From assembly GCA_963932465.1 (NCBI GenBank), contig OZ010795.1, positions 520,991,451 through 521,055,450 on the forward strand: a stretch of 64,000 nucleotides of DNA, given 5' to 3'. The stretch is from Maratus speciosus (Eukaryota > Arthropoda > Arachnida > Araneae > Salticidae). Numbering within the stretch: the stretch's first letter is position 1; the number at the start of each line of letters is the position of its first letter. Both the position numbers and the translations under genes were made by a program. Positions 1 through 11,221 of this stretch are shown here, piece after piece. The notes under the pieces were generated by a model that did not search any database, was not told the DNA's origin, and saw only the letters and a program-made list of their open reading frames with translations.

Positions 1-1383
1 ATGTTTATTCTAATACATAGAAGTTACGACTGGGCTATATATATATATATATATATCTTTTGGAATTCAATAACACTTTAATAATAATGATAAAAATGTC
101 TTTAAGTGTTCCACTACTGGTGCGTTTACCTCCTTTCAAATATAGAAAATTTTAATATCAACTTGACAACACCAAAATAATGTTTTCTAGCTCCTTTACA
201 TTTTGTGCAGATTCTGCAAACGCTTCTATAGTACTATCAAAAATCATTTTCATATGATGACAAAATTTTTTCAGGGAACGAATTAACACTGAATTAAAAA
301 TTCTATGTGTTTTTACATAGTCATGGGAACATGGTGACATGTTCCATGTTCATGTCACATGGAACATGGTGACATGAGAACATGGTGGTTCTCAAAACAT
401 TTTTTGAAATGCTTTTTGAAGTGATTTCTAATGGAATTTTTAATATTTGTATGAGAAATTAATTATAAATTGAGATACATGCTATTGTTGTTTTATAACG
501 GCTGTTGTTTTCCTTTTCACGCGCTTTCGCACGACACTATTTTAAAAAAAGATTGCCAGTTTTTATCGAAAAAATTAAAACAAGTGTTCGATTACATAGT
601 TTCTGAATAAAAGCACCTGTTGATTTCATATCTTTGAGAACAAAAATGAATTCAGATCTATGTAATCGAACAATTGTTTTCGTTAGAATGTAGATAGAAA
701 GCTGACACAGAGTAACAAAGTTTACATTTAAAATTGCATTAAGTCTTTGTGGATAATTTAAAAGAAGATTTTAGAAGATTTTCCTGAAATAATAATAAAA
801 AAAGATCCTCTTGGAATATTCAAGTATTAATGAATAAAATTGTAAAAATGTTTTAAATATAGTCTAAGAGCTTATAAATTGAATTTGATTCACATCTGTT
901 ATCCATGACAAGAATATTCAATTTCTGAGATTTTCAAAAAGGATTGTCAGTGGTTAATTGCGCTTATCGTTCCAAACGCCCATCTTTTTCAAAACAGTAA
1001 TATTAAAATGCATTTATTAAATACATAATATTGTTATGCATGTTAAACAATTTCAAAGTAAACTAAAATATTTATCTAGCGATAAATTAAATGCATAATA
1101 TTTAGCGATAAAAGAGAATTTCCATTTTATTTTTATTCCCGTGCGGATGTTTATGGTCGACGAGCAATATAGCATTATCGTTCCTAAACACTTAAAACAC
1201 TGTACTTATGAATAGTAAAAACTACATATCTATACCAATACTGAATAATATTTTATGAATAAACACCCCTGTAAATGCATTTAATATGCAGTTAACATTA
1301 GCTGTGCAGTTGCAATGTAGAAGAAAAATGATTACTGTAATTAGGACTTGGGGTTTCAATGCTGGCGTGATGTGTCTTCCTTT
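1..1383. other. AT-rich intergenic DNA
   Basis: No coding region, RNA gene or transposon terminus is recognisable here on either strand. Open frames are short and of biased AT-rich composition. The only structure seen is the short repeat cluster at 326-387. Confidence 0.6.
326..387. repeat. Short direct and inverted repeat cluster
   Basis: The 16-mer GGAACATGGTGACATG occurs at 326-341 and again at 361-376, 35 bp apart. The interval holds inverted versions (CATGTTCC, CATGTCAC) and a partial third copy follows. The segment can fold into alternative hairpins. I do not recognise it as a known element. Confidence 0.7.
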
Positions 1384-2696
1384 CAAAGATAGTACGTAAA
1401 TACTCAGAATTTTATAAATTTGCCCCTTTTTTCTATGATTTTCTTTTCTGTGGATTTAAATCACACAAGATCTGCCCCTCTTACTGCATATTCAATGGAC
1501 CTTATTACAAAAGAACCATTTCATTTGGATGATGTTTTGGAAGATATAAATTTCTCAGTTGGATTTAACATTAATAGTCACTTTACGGTTAGCCTGGCGC
1601 CAGTGTTATATATACATCTATATGTATATATACAGGTATGTATATATACATGTATATTTACATATATATATGTGTGTATATATACAATATGTGTATATGT
1701 ATATGTATATATTTATACATATGAATATATATAAATATGTATATATAAACACTGGCTGCCGGCTAACCGAAAAGTACCCATTAATATCTTCAGACATTGA
1801 CCATTTCTAACTATATGTAAATTAAACATGACAGTATTCTCTTGCTGACTTTTTTGCCGCCCACAACACTTATCGTCTTCTAAGGAATCTCCCCTTAGAA
1901 ATAGAAATGTGAGATTTCATGTAGTTGACTTAAGATGCTTCTATATTATCTTAGTAAAGTTACATGGCATTCTAGCTTTTTTCCAAGTATACTAGTGTAT
2001 TATCAAGAAAAGTAGAAATTTGATAAAAAGAGTGTGAAATAATAGCTATTGGCAGTTCCTTTTCTCCCTTTCTAAATACTTCATACCTCATGATAAAACT
2101 GACTAATTTCAGGAAATTGCAGCTTTGTATCTCCATTGAAAAGTAATAGTTAAAAAATTAATGAAAACTAAAATTGTTATTTTTCTTTTTTTCACCAGCA
2201 AGAATCGGTGGCAAAAAGGATATGCGGCTCGTAGTATTCTAAAAAAACACTACATAAATGTGCATGAACCAAAAAATCACCCGGTCGATATGATCCAAAA
2301 AATGCAATGTTCAATATTGGGTGTTACTATTAAAAAATAATTTGACAGAAATTTTGGCATGTATTTTAACATTCTTTATGATAAAATCATATATTTATAA
2401 AACGGTACCTTTCATTTACTCATGCACTAATTATAACATAAGTTATATGCGTCGTAAGGAATATTTTGACGTATTGTACGTACAGTATGTTTTATGCAGT
2501 TGTAATTTAAATCTAGCTATTTTGTGACACAGTTAGCTGTTTTATTTTAAGTTGAAAAGAAAATGACAAAAATGCGAATTTAGACAATTAATTTATTTCC
2601 TATTTATAAACATCTGTTTGATTTATTATCTCTAATATACACAAATTACTTAAAAATGTGTAATATTCAAATACGCTTTGACCAGAAGTTTAACAA
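1384..2696. repeat. Tandem repeat unit A (first part; resumes at 4804-4857)
   Basis: This stretch aligns with 4858-6526 further on. Shared landmarks are TTCTATGATTTTCTT, GTGGATTTAAATCA, GATGATGTTTTG, ATTAATATCTTCAGAC and GAAATGTGAGATTTCATGTA. With insertions removed each unit is about 1.0-1.2 kb, and the two lie in direct tandem. Unit A is interrupted by a MITE (1577-1778) and a Helitron-like element (2697-4803); unit B lacks both. I recognise no coding potential in the unit itself. Confidence 0.8.
1577..1778. mobile_element. MITE with 8-bp target duplication
   Basis: The termini are inverted: left GTCACTTTACGGTTAGCC and right, read on the minus strand, GGTACTTTTCGGTTAGCC. The centre is a TATACATATG-type microsatellite. 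CATTAATA flanks it on both sides (1569-1576 and 1779-1786). The paralogous unit B has a single CATTAATA near 5271 and no insertion, so the borders are exact. A second member of the family lies at 36,728-38,376. The 8-bp duplication recalls hAT or Merlin elements, but the ends do not settle the superfamily. No transposase is present. Confidence 0.85.
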
Positions 2697-4803
2697 TCTA
2701 TATTATAAAGGACAAACATATCTGTGCGTAACGCATACGTCATTCTGCGAATGGCAACACTTTGAAATTTGAAATGAAATTTCGGTTTTGCAATTTTCTC
2801 TACTACAAATTTTTAAACTTCTAAACATCGCACATTTAAAATTTTTACACCGTCGTGTAACGAAAAAAATGCTCTTTTAAATGCAATTTGTTTGAATGAT
2901 CTATCTCAATTTAATTTTGAGATATTAATTTTTTTGTACTTTTTAATACATTTTTTGTAATTGTGGCAACTGAAGAACTCCATTTCTGTTGAAAGTCGTG
3001 GAGGGTTGAAAGTAAAGGGAAACTAATCACGGAAGAAAGAAAATAATATATTATTGTGCCTTTTGTTTGCCATTTTCTCATAAAAACTGAAAAAATAAAT
3101 TCAAATTCAAATTCGTGCTATGTCAGCGATTTTTTAAATTTCTAAATATCGCACATTTTCAATTTTTAAACCGTCAAATAGAGAAAAAAATCTACTTTCA
3201 AATGCAATTTGTTTGAAAATTGTATCTTAATTGACTGAGTTATTATGGTTTTTAAAATAATAAGAACCCGTGGCGACCAATTTAGCCCCCCTTAAATGTA
3301 TGCTAGGCATTGTATCATGTTACTCTTATTCATAATTTAATTTACTTGCTCAATCCTTCGCCAAATTTGAAGATTCTGATAGAGAAATCGAGAACTCCCT
3401 ACAGTTATGTTAGTCGGGCACAGGTGATAAATCGCCAAACATTGTACCCGTCGCATTTTTTTTTCCGTTAAAGATTAAAATACAATCCTTTCACTCATTT
3501 TATTTAGAATGGATGACTTTAATTTAAAAATAAAACCTTTAAAATTCATGACTTTCACTTAAAAAAAAAATCTTTAAAAAAAGAAAAAGAATAAATAATA
3601 CCATAAACCATTTAATTTCAACATCAAAGCATTGTTTTAATTTACCCCTCGAAAAATAAAAAATGCTGCTGGCGAGTTAAAAAATGCTATTTGCGAGAAT
3701 TGCACCCAGCTAACATAAAAGTACGAACTCTTTGCGATTATAAAGACTTTTATGTAGTTTTATTTGAAAAAAAAAATATTTGGATTAAATCGGTTGCCAG
3801 AAAAAAAAAAAAAAATTCTCGCCATGGACCTTTTCTCTATTTCGCCAAGTACCTATACTGGAAAAGCACCTTCATTTATTTTTTTATTTATTGTATTTTA
3901 AATTAGATGAATAAAAGACGGCACACGTGTCATATACTCACTTCGTTGGCACGACTTTTTTCTGACGCCAATGTCATATACGCACCGGGGTACTTAACTG
4001 GCGCCAAAGGGTCGTTATTTTGCTTGATATGGTAACCCGGATGCTGTTGTTTATTTATTAATAAATTGTTTATTTACTTTTATTTTATTTTTTAAAATTA
4101 TATAAATTGTTTTGTTCTATAGTTATTAATTAAACTTTTTATTTATTTATTGTTATTCACTTTTTTTAAATATTACACAATAACCAAAGAGATGCGTTTC
4201 ATTCGGGCGTTGCCATCAAACAATTAACCGCCAATTGTTTACAATTAACCAATTGAACAATTAACCAACAATTAATTACGATTTCTGTGTCACGTACGAT
4301 AGCGTAATATATATATATAGATTTTCAAGCATAAAATATTTTTTAATTTATCTCTATCACGTGTAGCTTGATTACGGAAGGTTAATCCGCTTGCTCTTAA
4401 AACAATGTAAAAAGTTCAGCATATGCTTCCGACTAATGTTCCATAACAAAGTTAAAACTTCCTCTATAGAAAAATAAATAAATTAGTGTAAATAAGAAAC
4501 AAATTTAACAGACATGTGATTGAACCACGCGCTTATGCACAGAAATGATCAGAAAGACTGACGTAAGTGGCAAAATCTTGGGTTAATAACTCCTGGCATG
4601 TGGTGATATGTGAAAGTATCGCTTTTAATAAATTTCAAAACTTTATTTGATTGCATAATTGATATTTTTCATATAAAAATTCTTTTTGATGTTAGTGGGC
4701 AATCTAAAATATATATTACATGTAAAAAAATAATTAGATTAAAAAAAAAAATTGGTTTTCACCTATTTTCTGTAACCCGAGGAGCTCGGGTTCGATCCCC
4801 TAG
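2697..4803 (+). mobile_element. Non-autonomous Helitron-like (HINE-type) element
   Basis: It begins TCTATATTATAAAGG and ends in a GC-rich hairpin (CCCGAGGAGCTCGGG) followed by GATCCCCTAG. A precedes the 5' TC and T follows the 3' CTAG, as expected for Helitron insertion between A and T with no target duplication. The paralogous unit near 6,526 is continuous across this point, giving an empty site. Several relatives lie on the minus strand at 28.9-33.3 kb and 34.7-35.1 kb. It has no Rep/helicase reading frame. The internal segment around 3,650-4,060 matches the reverse complement of about 31.1-31.4 kb, so it seems composite. The family name is inferred from termini only. Confidence 0.75.
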
Positions 4804-4857
4804 TATTATTTAAAAGATTTATTAAGTGTTTTACTAACTGGATTTTGTATTTATACT

Positions 4858-6590
4858 TTAAATTGGTCGATAATATGTAAATACCAAGAATTTTATACAT
4901 TTTGGCCTGTTCTTTTCTATGATTTTCTTCTCTGTGGATTTAAATCATACGAGATCTCACAGTGCACTGTACAAAATAAAAAAAACCACTGTAGATTTGC
5001 CAGCACAATGTGCTGGCAATTCGGACGCCAGCAGTTTGTGCTGTTAATTTTACGCAGCTACTGTTACTTTTCATGTTTATACAGACAAGAAACAAAAGAA
5101 AGCTACAGCACATTTGACTGCGATCGAGTTTGAACGCAGGATGAACAGTACTTTGTGCTATAAAAATGTCTTTCTTTTTACAGCGTGCATTTTTAATGGA
5201 TTTCATTTTAAAAGAGACATTTCACTTGGATGATGTTTTGAAAGATACAAGTTTCTCACTTGAATGTAACATTAATATCTTCAGACTTTGACCATTTCTA
5301 ACTATAATATTTTAAAATCAACCCGATAATACTAGCGTGAAACTCTTTCTGCCACTCACGGCAATTATCGTCCTCTAAGACATCTCCCCTTATAAATAGA
5401 AATGTGAGATTTCATGTAACTGACTTAAAATGCTTCTCTATTATAAGGATCGCCCAAACGAAAGTGGCGTTGCTGTGAAACCTCCTACCCATTTGAAGAG
5501 AAAGATGACTGCAGATGCTCCTATAGAGGGCACAGAGTGCTGGAAATGCAAGCTATTTCGTCAGATCCCGCCAGATGTGTGTGTGATAGCTTGGGTGCAC
5601 GTTAAAAAGGCGTGGTTTGCATCATTGATACCTCCAAATTGTGTCAACGAGCTGTCGTGCAATTTGTAACAGTGGAAAATGTGAGTACTAGTCAGATCTA
5701 TCGTCGAACACAAAAGTTGTATGGCACGGAGTGTATGTCACGCAGATCGGCATTCCAACGGTGTAGGGATTTTCGTACTGGAAGAAGACGACATGCACTT
5801 GCACAAGTGGTGACCTGTCGCCAGTTCTGCTTCTTGCACTGCGGAAATCCCTACACCATCGTAATACCGATCTGCGTGACATACACTCCGTACCATACAC
5901 ATTTTGCATTCGATGATAGATTTCACTAGCACTCACATTTTCCGCTGTTAAAAATTGCACGACCACGGGTTGATGCGACCATGATGCGAATGATGCCTTT
6001 TAACATGCTCTCACGCTATCACACGCGGAATCTGACGATATCGCATGCATTCCCAGCACTCTGAGGCCTCTATAGAAGCATGCGCAGTCACCTTTTTCTT
6101 CTAATGACGGAGTTATTACAGCAATGCCACTTTCATTTGGGCGACCCATATATCATAGTTAAGTTAAATTGTATTTTAGCTTTTTTTAAGTATACCAGTA
6201 TATTGTCAAGAAAACTAGAAATTCGTTTAAAGAGCATGAAATAATAGCTATTGAAGTTGCTTTTCTCCCTTTCTAAATATTTCACATCTCACGAAAAAAA
6301 CGTGCAATTTCAGTAAATTGCAACTTTATATCGTCATTAAAAAGTAATAGTTTAATAATTAATGAAAACTCTAACATTTTTATTTTTTTACAAGGCACAA
6401 GACAAAATACATATACGAATTTGGACGATTAATTTCTTATTTATAAACATCTATTTGATGTATTAACTCTAAGAAATACAAATCACTTTAATATGTGAAA
6501 TAATTAAGCAGTCCAGTAGTATAGCTATTTCATTTAAAGATTTTTTAAAAAGTTTTACTAAGTGGATTTCGGATTTATAAAATGTAAACT
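4858..6590. repeat. Tandem repeat unit B
   Basis: This is the second copy of the unit described at 1384. It carries its own insertion at 5446-6148 and is uninterrupted where unit A holds the MITE and the Helitron-like element. The end of unit A (after 4803) and the end of unit B (after about 6526) both read into a similar TTTTACTAA-GTGGAT-type segment, consistent with tandem duplication before the insertions. Confidence 0.75.
5446..6148. mobile_element. Head-to-head dimer of a mariner 5' end
   Basis: The ends are inverted: left GGATCGCCCAAACGAAAG and right, minus strand, GGTCGCCCAAATGAAAG. TA dinucleotides flank it (5444-5445 and 6149-6150). Homology between the arms continues for about 350 bp inward, so the element is two opposed copies of the same 5' region. 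Both arms encode the start of a mariner-like transposase: on + about 5640-5800 with VENVSTSQIYRR and YGTECMSRRS, on - about 5966-5790 with AENVSASEIYHRM and YGTECMSRRS. This resembles the N-terminal helix-turn-helix of mariner transposases (FLTxENxSAxEI, then MS..V..WCR.F). The catalytic DDD region is absent. Unit A has the empty site near 1950. Confidence 0.8.
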
Positions 6591-6861
6591 GCTCGCAAGC
6601 ACTTGCACATTAATTTGTTTTATAACAATTCTTGCATGATGTAATAGAAAAAAAATCTTCTATCCATTTCAAGTTTAATTAATAACTGAATTGCGGAAAA
6701 TGTCCTTAAAGTAAGTATTCTTAAATCTTTTAGTTATAATGATCTTTCTTTTCCAAAAGCTTCTCTATTTTAAAAGATAGAAAGCATTTTACATTTAAGA
6801 TCGATTTTTTAAATCACTGATAAACAAGAAATTTTATCTTCGAAAATTTTAACAGATTTAA

Positions 6862-7582
6862 GGGAGTAGGATACCTTTGAACACCTGGAAAATGTAAAAG
6901 ATATCACTACGTTAAAAGCTTCAAAACTTGTGCAATAAGTCAAAAATAAAAATCAAACTTCATTTAAATATAAAGCTTATATTTAAATTTATATTTAATT
7001 GTACTTGTAAATTCATAAATAAATATTGAAATGATAAGTTTAAAAATATATGATAATAAGAGAAAAAAATCTTGCGCGCATGATACAATCTGAAAATATG
7101 CATAGAAAGAGGAAATTTTGGTGAAAATAAGAAGAGTGTTACCTTTATACTAAAACCAGAATATTTGAAAAAAAAATATTGACTAAATAAAAAATTAACA
7201 TAAAATTAAAAATTTTCACTTTTACAAAAAATATTTTCACAGTAAAAAGAAGAAAAAAAATTAAACATTACATTTTTCTGGTTTTAAATTGTAAATGATA
7301 GAGAAATGAATATGTTTTGAAAAATTCTTTTGATTTTCTTGCATAGTTTTTTTTGTAACACTGCGCGCAGTATCAAAATTCATCATTTTGCATACACGCA
7401 ACACAAAGTTTAATTATCCTATGTAGTCCTAATATATAGTCTTAATATAGCAGTCATAATTAGTAAACTAATAACAATTTTTTATTGCGTTTTTATGCAT
7501 ATTGTTCAGAAACAATTACGGAATCAAAATACGTATTAAAAAAATTTTAAAATTTTTGTAGGTTTAAAGGTATCCTACCCCC
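6862..7582. mobile_element. MITE with TTAA target duplication
   Basis: Inverted ends read GGGAGTAGGATACCTTT on the left and GGGGGTAGGATACCTTT on the minus strand at the right. TTAA flanks both sides (6858-6861 and 7583-7586). The interior is AT-rich and non-coding. A TTAA target suggests piggyBac- or Kolobok-type mobilisation; the superfamily is not resolved. Confidence 0.8.
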
Positions 7583-7586
7583 TTAA

Positions 7587-9159
7587 ATAACCATACCCTT
7601 GGGATACTACAAAATATTCACAAAAAGGTCAGCCTCGTTCCCGTTTCTGAGATATTTGGGTTTAAATACATCTCATTATGTTATTTTTTTACCTTTTAAA
7701 GTACTTTGTTTCTATAGTCTAATGACCCTGAAAGTGAAGAAATATCTGGTACTTATAATACATCAAGCTGCCAATAAGATTCTGTTTCGTCTTTGTAAAA
7801 TCTCGGCACAACAGCGCCACCTTTTGGGCGATTTACAAGAAATGCAATCATCACCAATTCATATGAATGACTATTTTAACTTTTTTACGCTTTTTACAGG
7901 CAAAGGAGAAAACAGATATAGGACTACTTTTATTTTTTATACCTTATTATAAAATTAATATAGTAAGGTTTATATGTCTTATTTTATATTTATTTTAATA
8001 TTTCAATTATTTTCTTTCGATCTAAACTCGAAATATGGCAAAGTTTAAAAACATTTCCTTTTTTTTTTGTCTATATTTGCATATATAAATATTAATCATG
8101 AAAATATATATGAGCATATAAATGCATATTTTAACTATACGTTTAATGATGTTCGCTTTTTTACTTATTAATTTTTAATTAGAAATTTATTAAAAATTAG
8201 CAAATATTTAATATTAAAATCATTTCCATGTAAAAATTTCTAATTTCAGAAATTTTTGTCGATTGTTAATGAAAATTAACGAGAAAAAAATATTTTCTAT
8301 ATTTTTATTACTGCATTTAATTTCTAATTATCTTCAAATAAATACGCAAGAGAATTCATTAGTATTCTTATACGAATATGTTTAACATTTTATAGATAAA
8401 TTTTGTATACTGCTTTGAACTTTATGATTATTTTATATATGCAACAACGTTGAAAATATTAATCAGATTTTTTATTTGAATCCACTGTTTAAATTTATTT
8501 TAACTCTTTGTTTGCCATGTTAAAGAGGATATGCCACTTATTACAAAACAGTCTCTGGTGTTCTTTTTCTTTTTAATTAACATTTTAATTACCTTCTATT
8601 TTACTTCCGTAAATATTAGATATTTCATTACACAAAAATTATGAATATTTACAGTAATTTGAAAAAAAAAAATACTTTAAGATTTTGTTTCCGATATTGG
8701 TACTTGGGTTATTTTCAAAAAGTGTCGTGTTTTGCTGTCCTTTCAGATTTGCACAGAAAAATAGTTGAGTATCATAATTTTAATTATTGCATTTTAATTA
8801 TCATTTTTTATGATAATTTACAGATGTATTATTATTTATAAAAATTTAAAAATAAGAAATATATTCTTTTGCAGTAAAAATGTCATTACCGTACGTTGTG
8901 CCAACAAGCAATTTATTAGGTAAAGATTTGACTGATTTCTATTTAAAACAGATGGCTATAATTATTTCAATACATTTTTATTTATTAACACATTGAGTGT
9001 CACGTCAGTTACCGGTGACTGGCACTGAACTTTCCGTTTAGGCAGCGTCAGTTATCGGTGACTAACACTTATAGATTGCGTAATGGGAATCTTATTTCGC
9101 GGCAGACAAATTAGACTTGACATTCAACGTTTACATGACAGAATTTACATGACAGAAGG
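7587..9159. other. AT-rich DNA before the Naiad-like element
   Basis: No gene is recognised. A 117-codon open frame at 7599-7952 has no familiar motif and starts beside the MITE. Around 8988-9090 the motif CGTCAGTTAYCGGTGACT occurs twice about 45 bp apart, downstream of TTAACACATTGAGTGTCAC. This could be the end of another transposon, but no partner terminus is visible. Confidence 0.4.
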
Positions 9160-9727
9160 AACATTATGCAGGTATTGCTGTTTTTCATGTTTTTGGAAAA
9201 GTTTTTTTCATATTGCAGGCATGGGAGGGTGCACGTTCATCTGCATTCATACATATTAATTTGTTTATATTTAAATTGTTAATTTTTAAGTATTTTTCTA
9301 AAAGTTTATTTTATTAAAGTTTTTTAAATTATGCTTTGTCTGCATTACTTACTTATTTATTTATTTTTGCTTAATTTTGGTTTATTTTTTAGCTTTTTGA
9401 ATTTAGTTACTGAATTGATAATAGTTTTCTGTATTGGGTGCAGGTAGGGCGTGTGTTCAGAAACCTGCAGATTTTTAACAGTGGGGGGAGGTGTTAGGTT
9501 AAGTCTGTCCTCCCACTGAAGAAGAACGGACTGTTTTTGTTTTTTACCAGAATTTTGCTTGTTTATTTAAAAGTTTTTTATAGTTAAATATCGCAGATAC
9601 ACACCTTCTTTTCTGAGTTATGGTGTTTTTGCATTTTAAAGTAATGAAATATATCTTTGTTGCATTTGATATGAGCTGCTATTAGCGCTAATTGTGCAAT
9701 AATTGTTTCATTATTTATATGAAATAT
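9160..9727 (+). repeat. 5' pseudo-LTR of the Naiad-like element
   Basis: This aligns with 12,518-13,074 from AACATTAT-CAGGTATTGC through TTTATATGAAATAT. Differences are scattered point changes and small indels. It holds a conserved GC-rich hairpin (9480-9517). The stretch between its end and the ATG at 9919 serves as a 5' leader of about 190 bp with no recognised signal. Confidence 0.85.
9480..9517 (+). other. Conserved pseudo-LTR hairpin
   Basis: AGTGGGGGGAGG pairs with CCTCCCACT across a loop of about 20 nt. The same hairpin is present in the 3' copy at 12,828-12,865. An overlapping alternative pairs AGTCTGT with ACGGACT here and with ACAGACT in the 3' copy, so pairing is kept through a G-U wobble. 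Its role is unknown. Confidence 0.6.
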
Positions 9728-9918
9728 TGCTGTATGTGACTTGGGTGAGCTGCATTCTTGCGCTTCTGGCATATGTACTTATACATATTCATTACGATTA
9801 CTAAAGTTGGTGTATATCTTTGTTTATATTGTTTTTGGTGTTTACTGGCATATTAAGCCTAAGTGCTTACAAAAAAATTTTGCATAAATATGTTACGATA
9901 TATAGCTAGATAAAAATT

Positions 9919-10527
9919 ATGAGATATTATAAATGTAAAAACAAAAGATGTAAAACTTGTGTCGTTGCTCATGCCGACACTCCACCGCAATTTAATGAAT
10001 ACGTTCCTTTTTGTAAATTTAATAATATAGTATATAAAATAGATTGATTAACTTGACAGCAGAGTTATGTAGTGCAAATAGAAGGAGAATTACATGTTAG
10101 AATTAATCAGCATAGATCAGATGTTAGTAATGATAATAAGAAATGCCCCACTTTTGAGATTTTACATTTTAGAATTCATAGTTTCAGTAATATTAAAATT
10201 CAAATTTTAGATCACGTTGAAGTTAAAAGTGATAGATTGGATAAAGAAAATGATTATATGTTACAGTTTAGAACAATATATCCCCATGGTTTGAATACAT
10301 TGGTTAAAAAGGTTAATTTATTGAAAGTTCGTAATGTATATGATTTATTTTATAATTTTAATGATAAAGTTGTTATAAAAAGAGGAAAAAGGTTGTCTCG
10401 TAAATTTGCTAAAGATATTATTAATATAATTCCTATTATATGGATTAAGGATTTGGAATTTATTTTTGATAAAAATTATAGTGTTAAAAATGTTAAAATT
10501 GAGATTTTTAAATTGAAGATTACTTAA
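9919..10527 (+). pseudogene. GIY-YIG endonuclease module with two in-frame UGA codons
   Basis: The frame opens at ATG 9919. It shows a CxxxxRCxxC-type knuckle (KCKNKRCKTC), then FCKFNNIVYKID, then UGA-LT-UGA, then QQSYV, then LHVRINQH. This matches the Penelope-like GIY-YIG layout: RCxxC, C.S.N, (V/I)Y.I.C..C, YVG.T, L..R...H. An E-containing helix (DKENDYML) and a PHGLN motif follow. Such a nuclease nicks target DNA for integration. The glycine and threonine of YVGxT read as valine (GTG 10,072-10,074) and isoleucine, so catalysis is probably lost. UGA replaces both cysteines of C..C. The frame ends at TAA 10,525; the protein resumes in another frame from about 10,512. A repeated GATTACTTAA sits at the junction. 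Confidence 0.8.
10045..10056 (+). other. Paired UGA codons at a C-x-x-C position (selenocysteine candidate)
   Basis: The codons are TGA (10,045-10,047), TTA, ACT, TGA (10,054-10,056), in frame with the ATG at 9919 and with the endonuclease motifs downstream. In relatives the two positions are cysteines of the I.C..C motif before Y(V/I)G. The other cysteines in this module (at least five, including the RCxxC knuckle) keep TGT or TGC. Naiads in spiders are reported to encode several selenocysteines, so recoding is a reasonable reading. Two independent Cys-to-stop mutations remain possible. Confidence 0.6.
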
Positions 10528-11216
10528 GATTACTTAAGAAAATTAGAAATTGTCTTGATGCTTTCAAATTTAAGAATTTACAGTTTAAGGATTTATTAAA
10601 TGATTTAATAAATTTTAAGTTATTGAACAGAGATGAAGTTAATAAAGATGTAATTTATTTTAATGTAAAATTTCATCAGAAATCATTTGATAATTTGAAT
10701 TTGAATACAATATACAACGATATTTACGACCTTTTTCCTCTTAAAGATTGTATTATTTCAGTTACATATAATTATTTTAAACCATTGAGCAGTAAGACTT
10801 TTAATTATAGACAAATTGCTTTTTCAGATGCAAATACATCTTTAACTTGTTTTTGTAATAGTATAGAAAATAAAGATTTTTTTGACAAATATCATGGTCA
10901 TATAATTACAGGTAATCTTGATATAATCAAGAATAAAAATGTGAAATATTTAATGTATTTTGGTACAAAATTTAGAATTAATAGTAAAATTAGTAACAAT
11001 AAAGCACTAAAGATTGTTAAGGATGATGTCAACAATTATTTCAATAATATTTTGAAAGATTATTTAAATTCAGATAAGTATGAATATCAAATTTTTAATG
11101 ATGAAAATGAAGAATTTATTAAAAATTTACATAATAGTTTTGTTATAGTCCCTGTGGACAAAGCCGCCAACAATTATGCTATAATGTGTAGGAAATTTTA
11201 CATTGAAAAAAAATAG
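10512..11216 (+). pseudogene. CxC linker and N-terminal part of the reverse transcriptase
   Basis: This continues the same protein in a different frame after a frameshift near 10,510. It carries the linker signature T-C-F-C-N (TGT 10,848-10,850 and TGT 10,854-10,856), then KYHGHIITGNL, then a Y.FGTKFR-like motif. It ends with VPVDKAANNYAIMCRKFY, a conserved Penelope-like RT motif of the fingers. The frame ends at TAG 11,214 in an A-run (11,205-11,213). Removing two A residues or adding one would join it to the next segment, so this looks like a homopolymer slip. Codon use is very AT-rich, like the rest of the element. Confidence 0.8.
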
Positions 11217-11221
11217 AGGGT

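Noticed and set aside
1420..1810. Two overlapping open frames of 83-104 codons
   Set aside because: They run through the TATACATATG microsatellite of a MITE; the Tyr/Ile-rich translation is low complexity.
4784..4803. B-box-like GGTTCGATCCCC suggesting a tRNA or SINE
   Set aside because: There is no A box at the right distance, and the same place forms the terminal hairpin and CTAG of the Helitron-like element.
8988..9090. piggyBac-like left end (TTAA, then CACATTGAGTGTCAC)
   Set aside because: No inverted partner end and no second TTAA could be tied to it.
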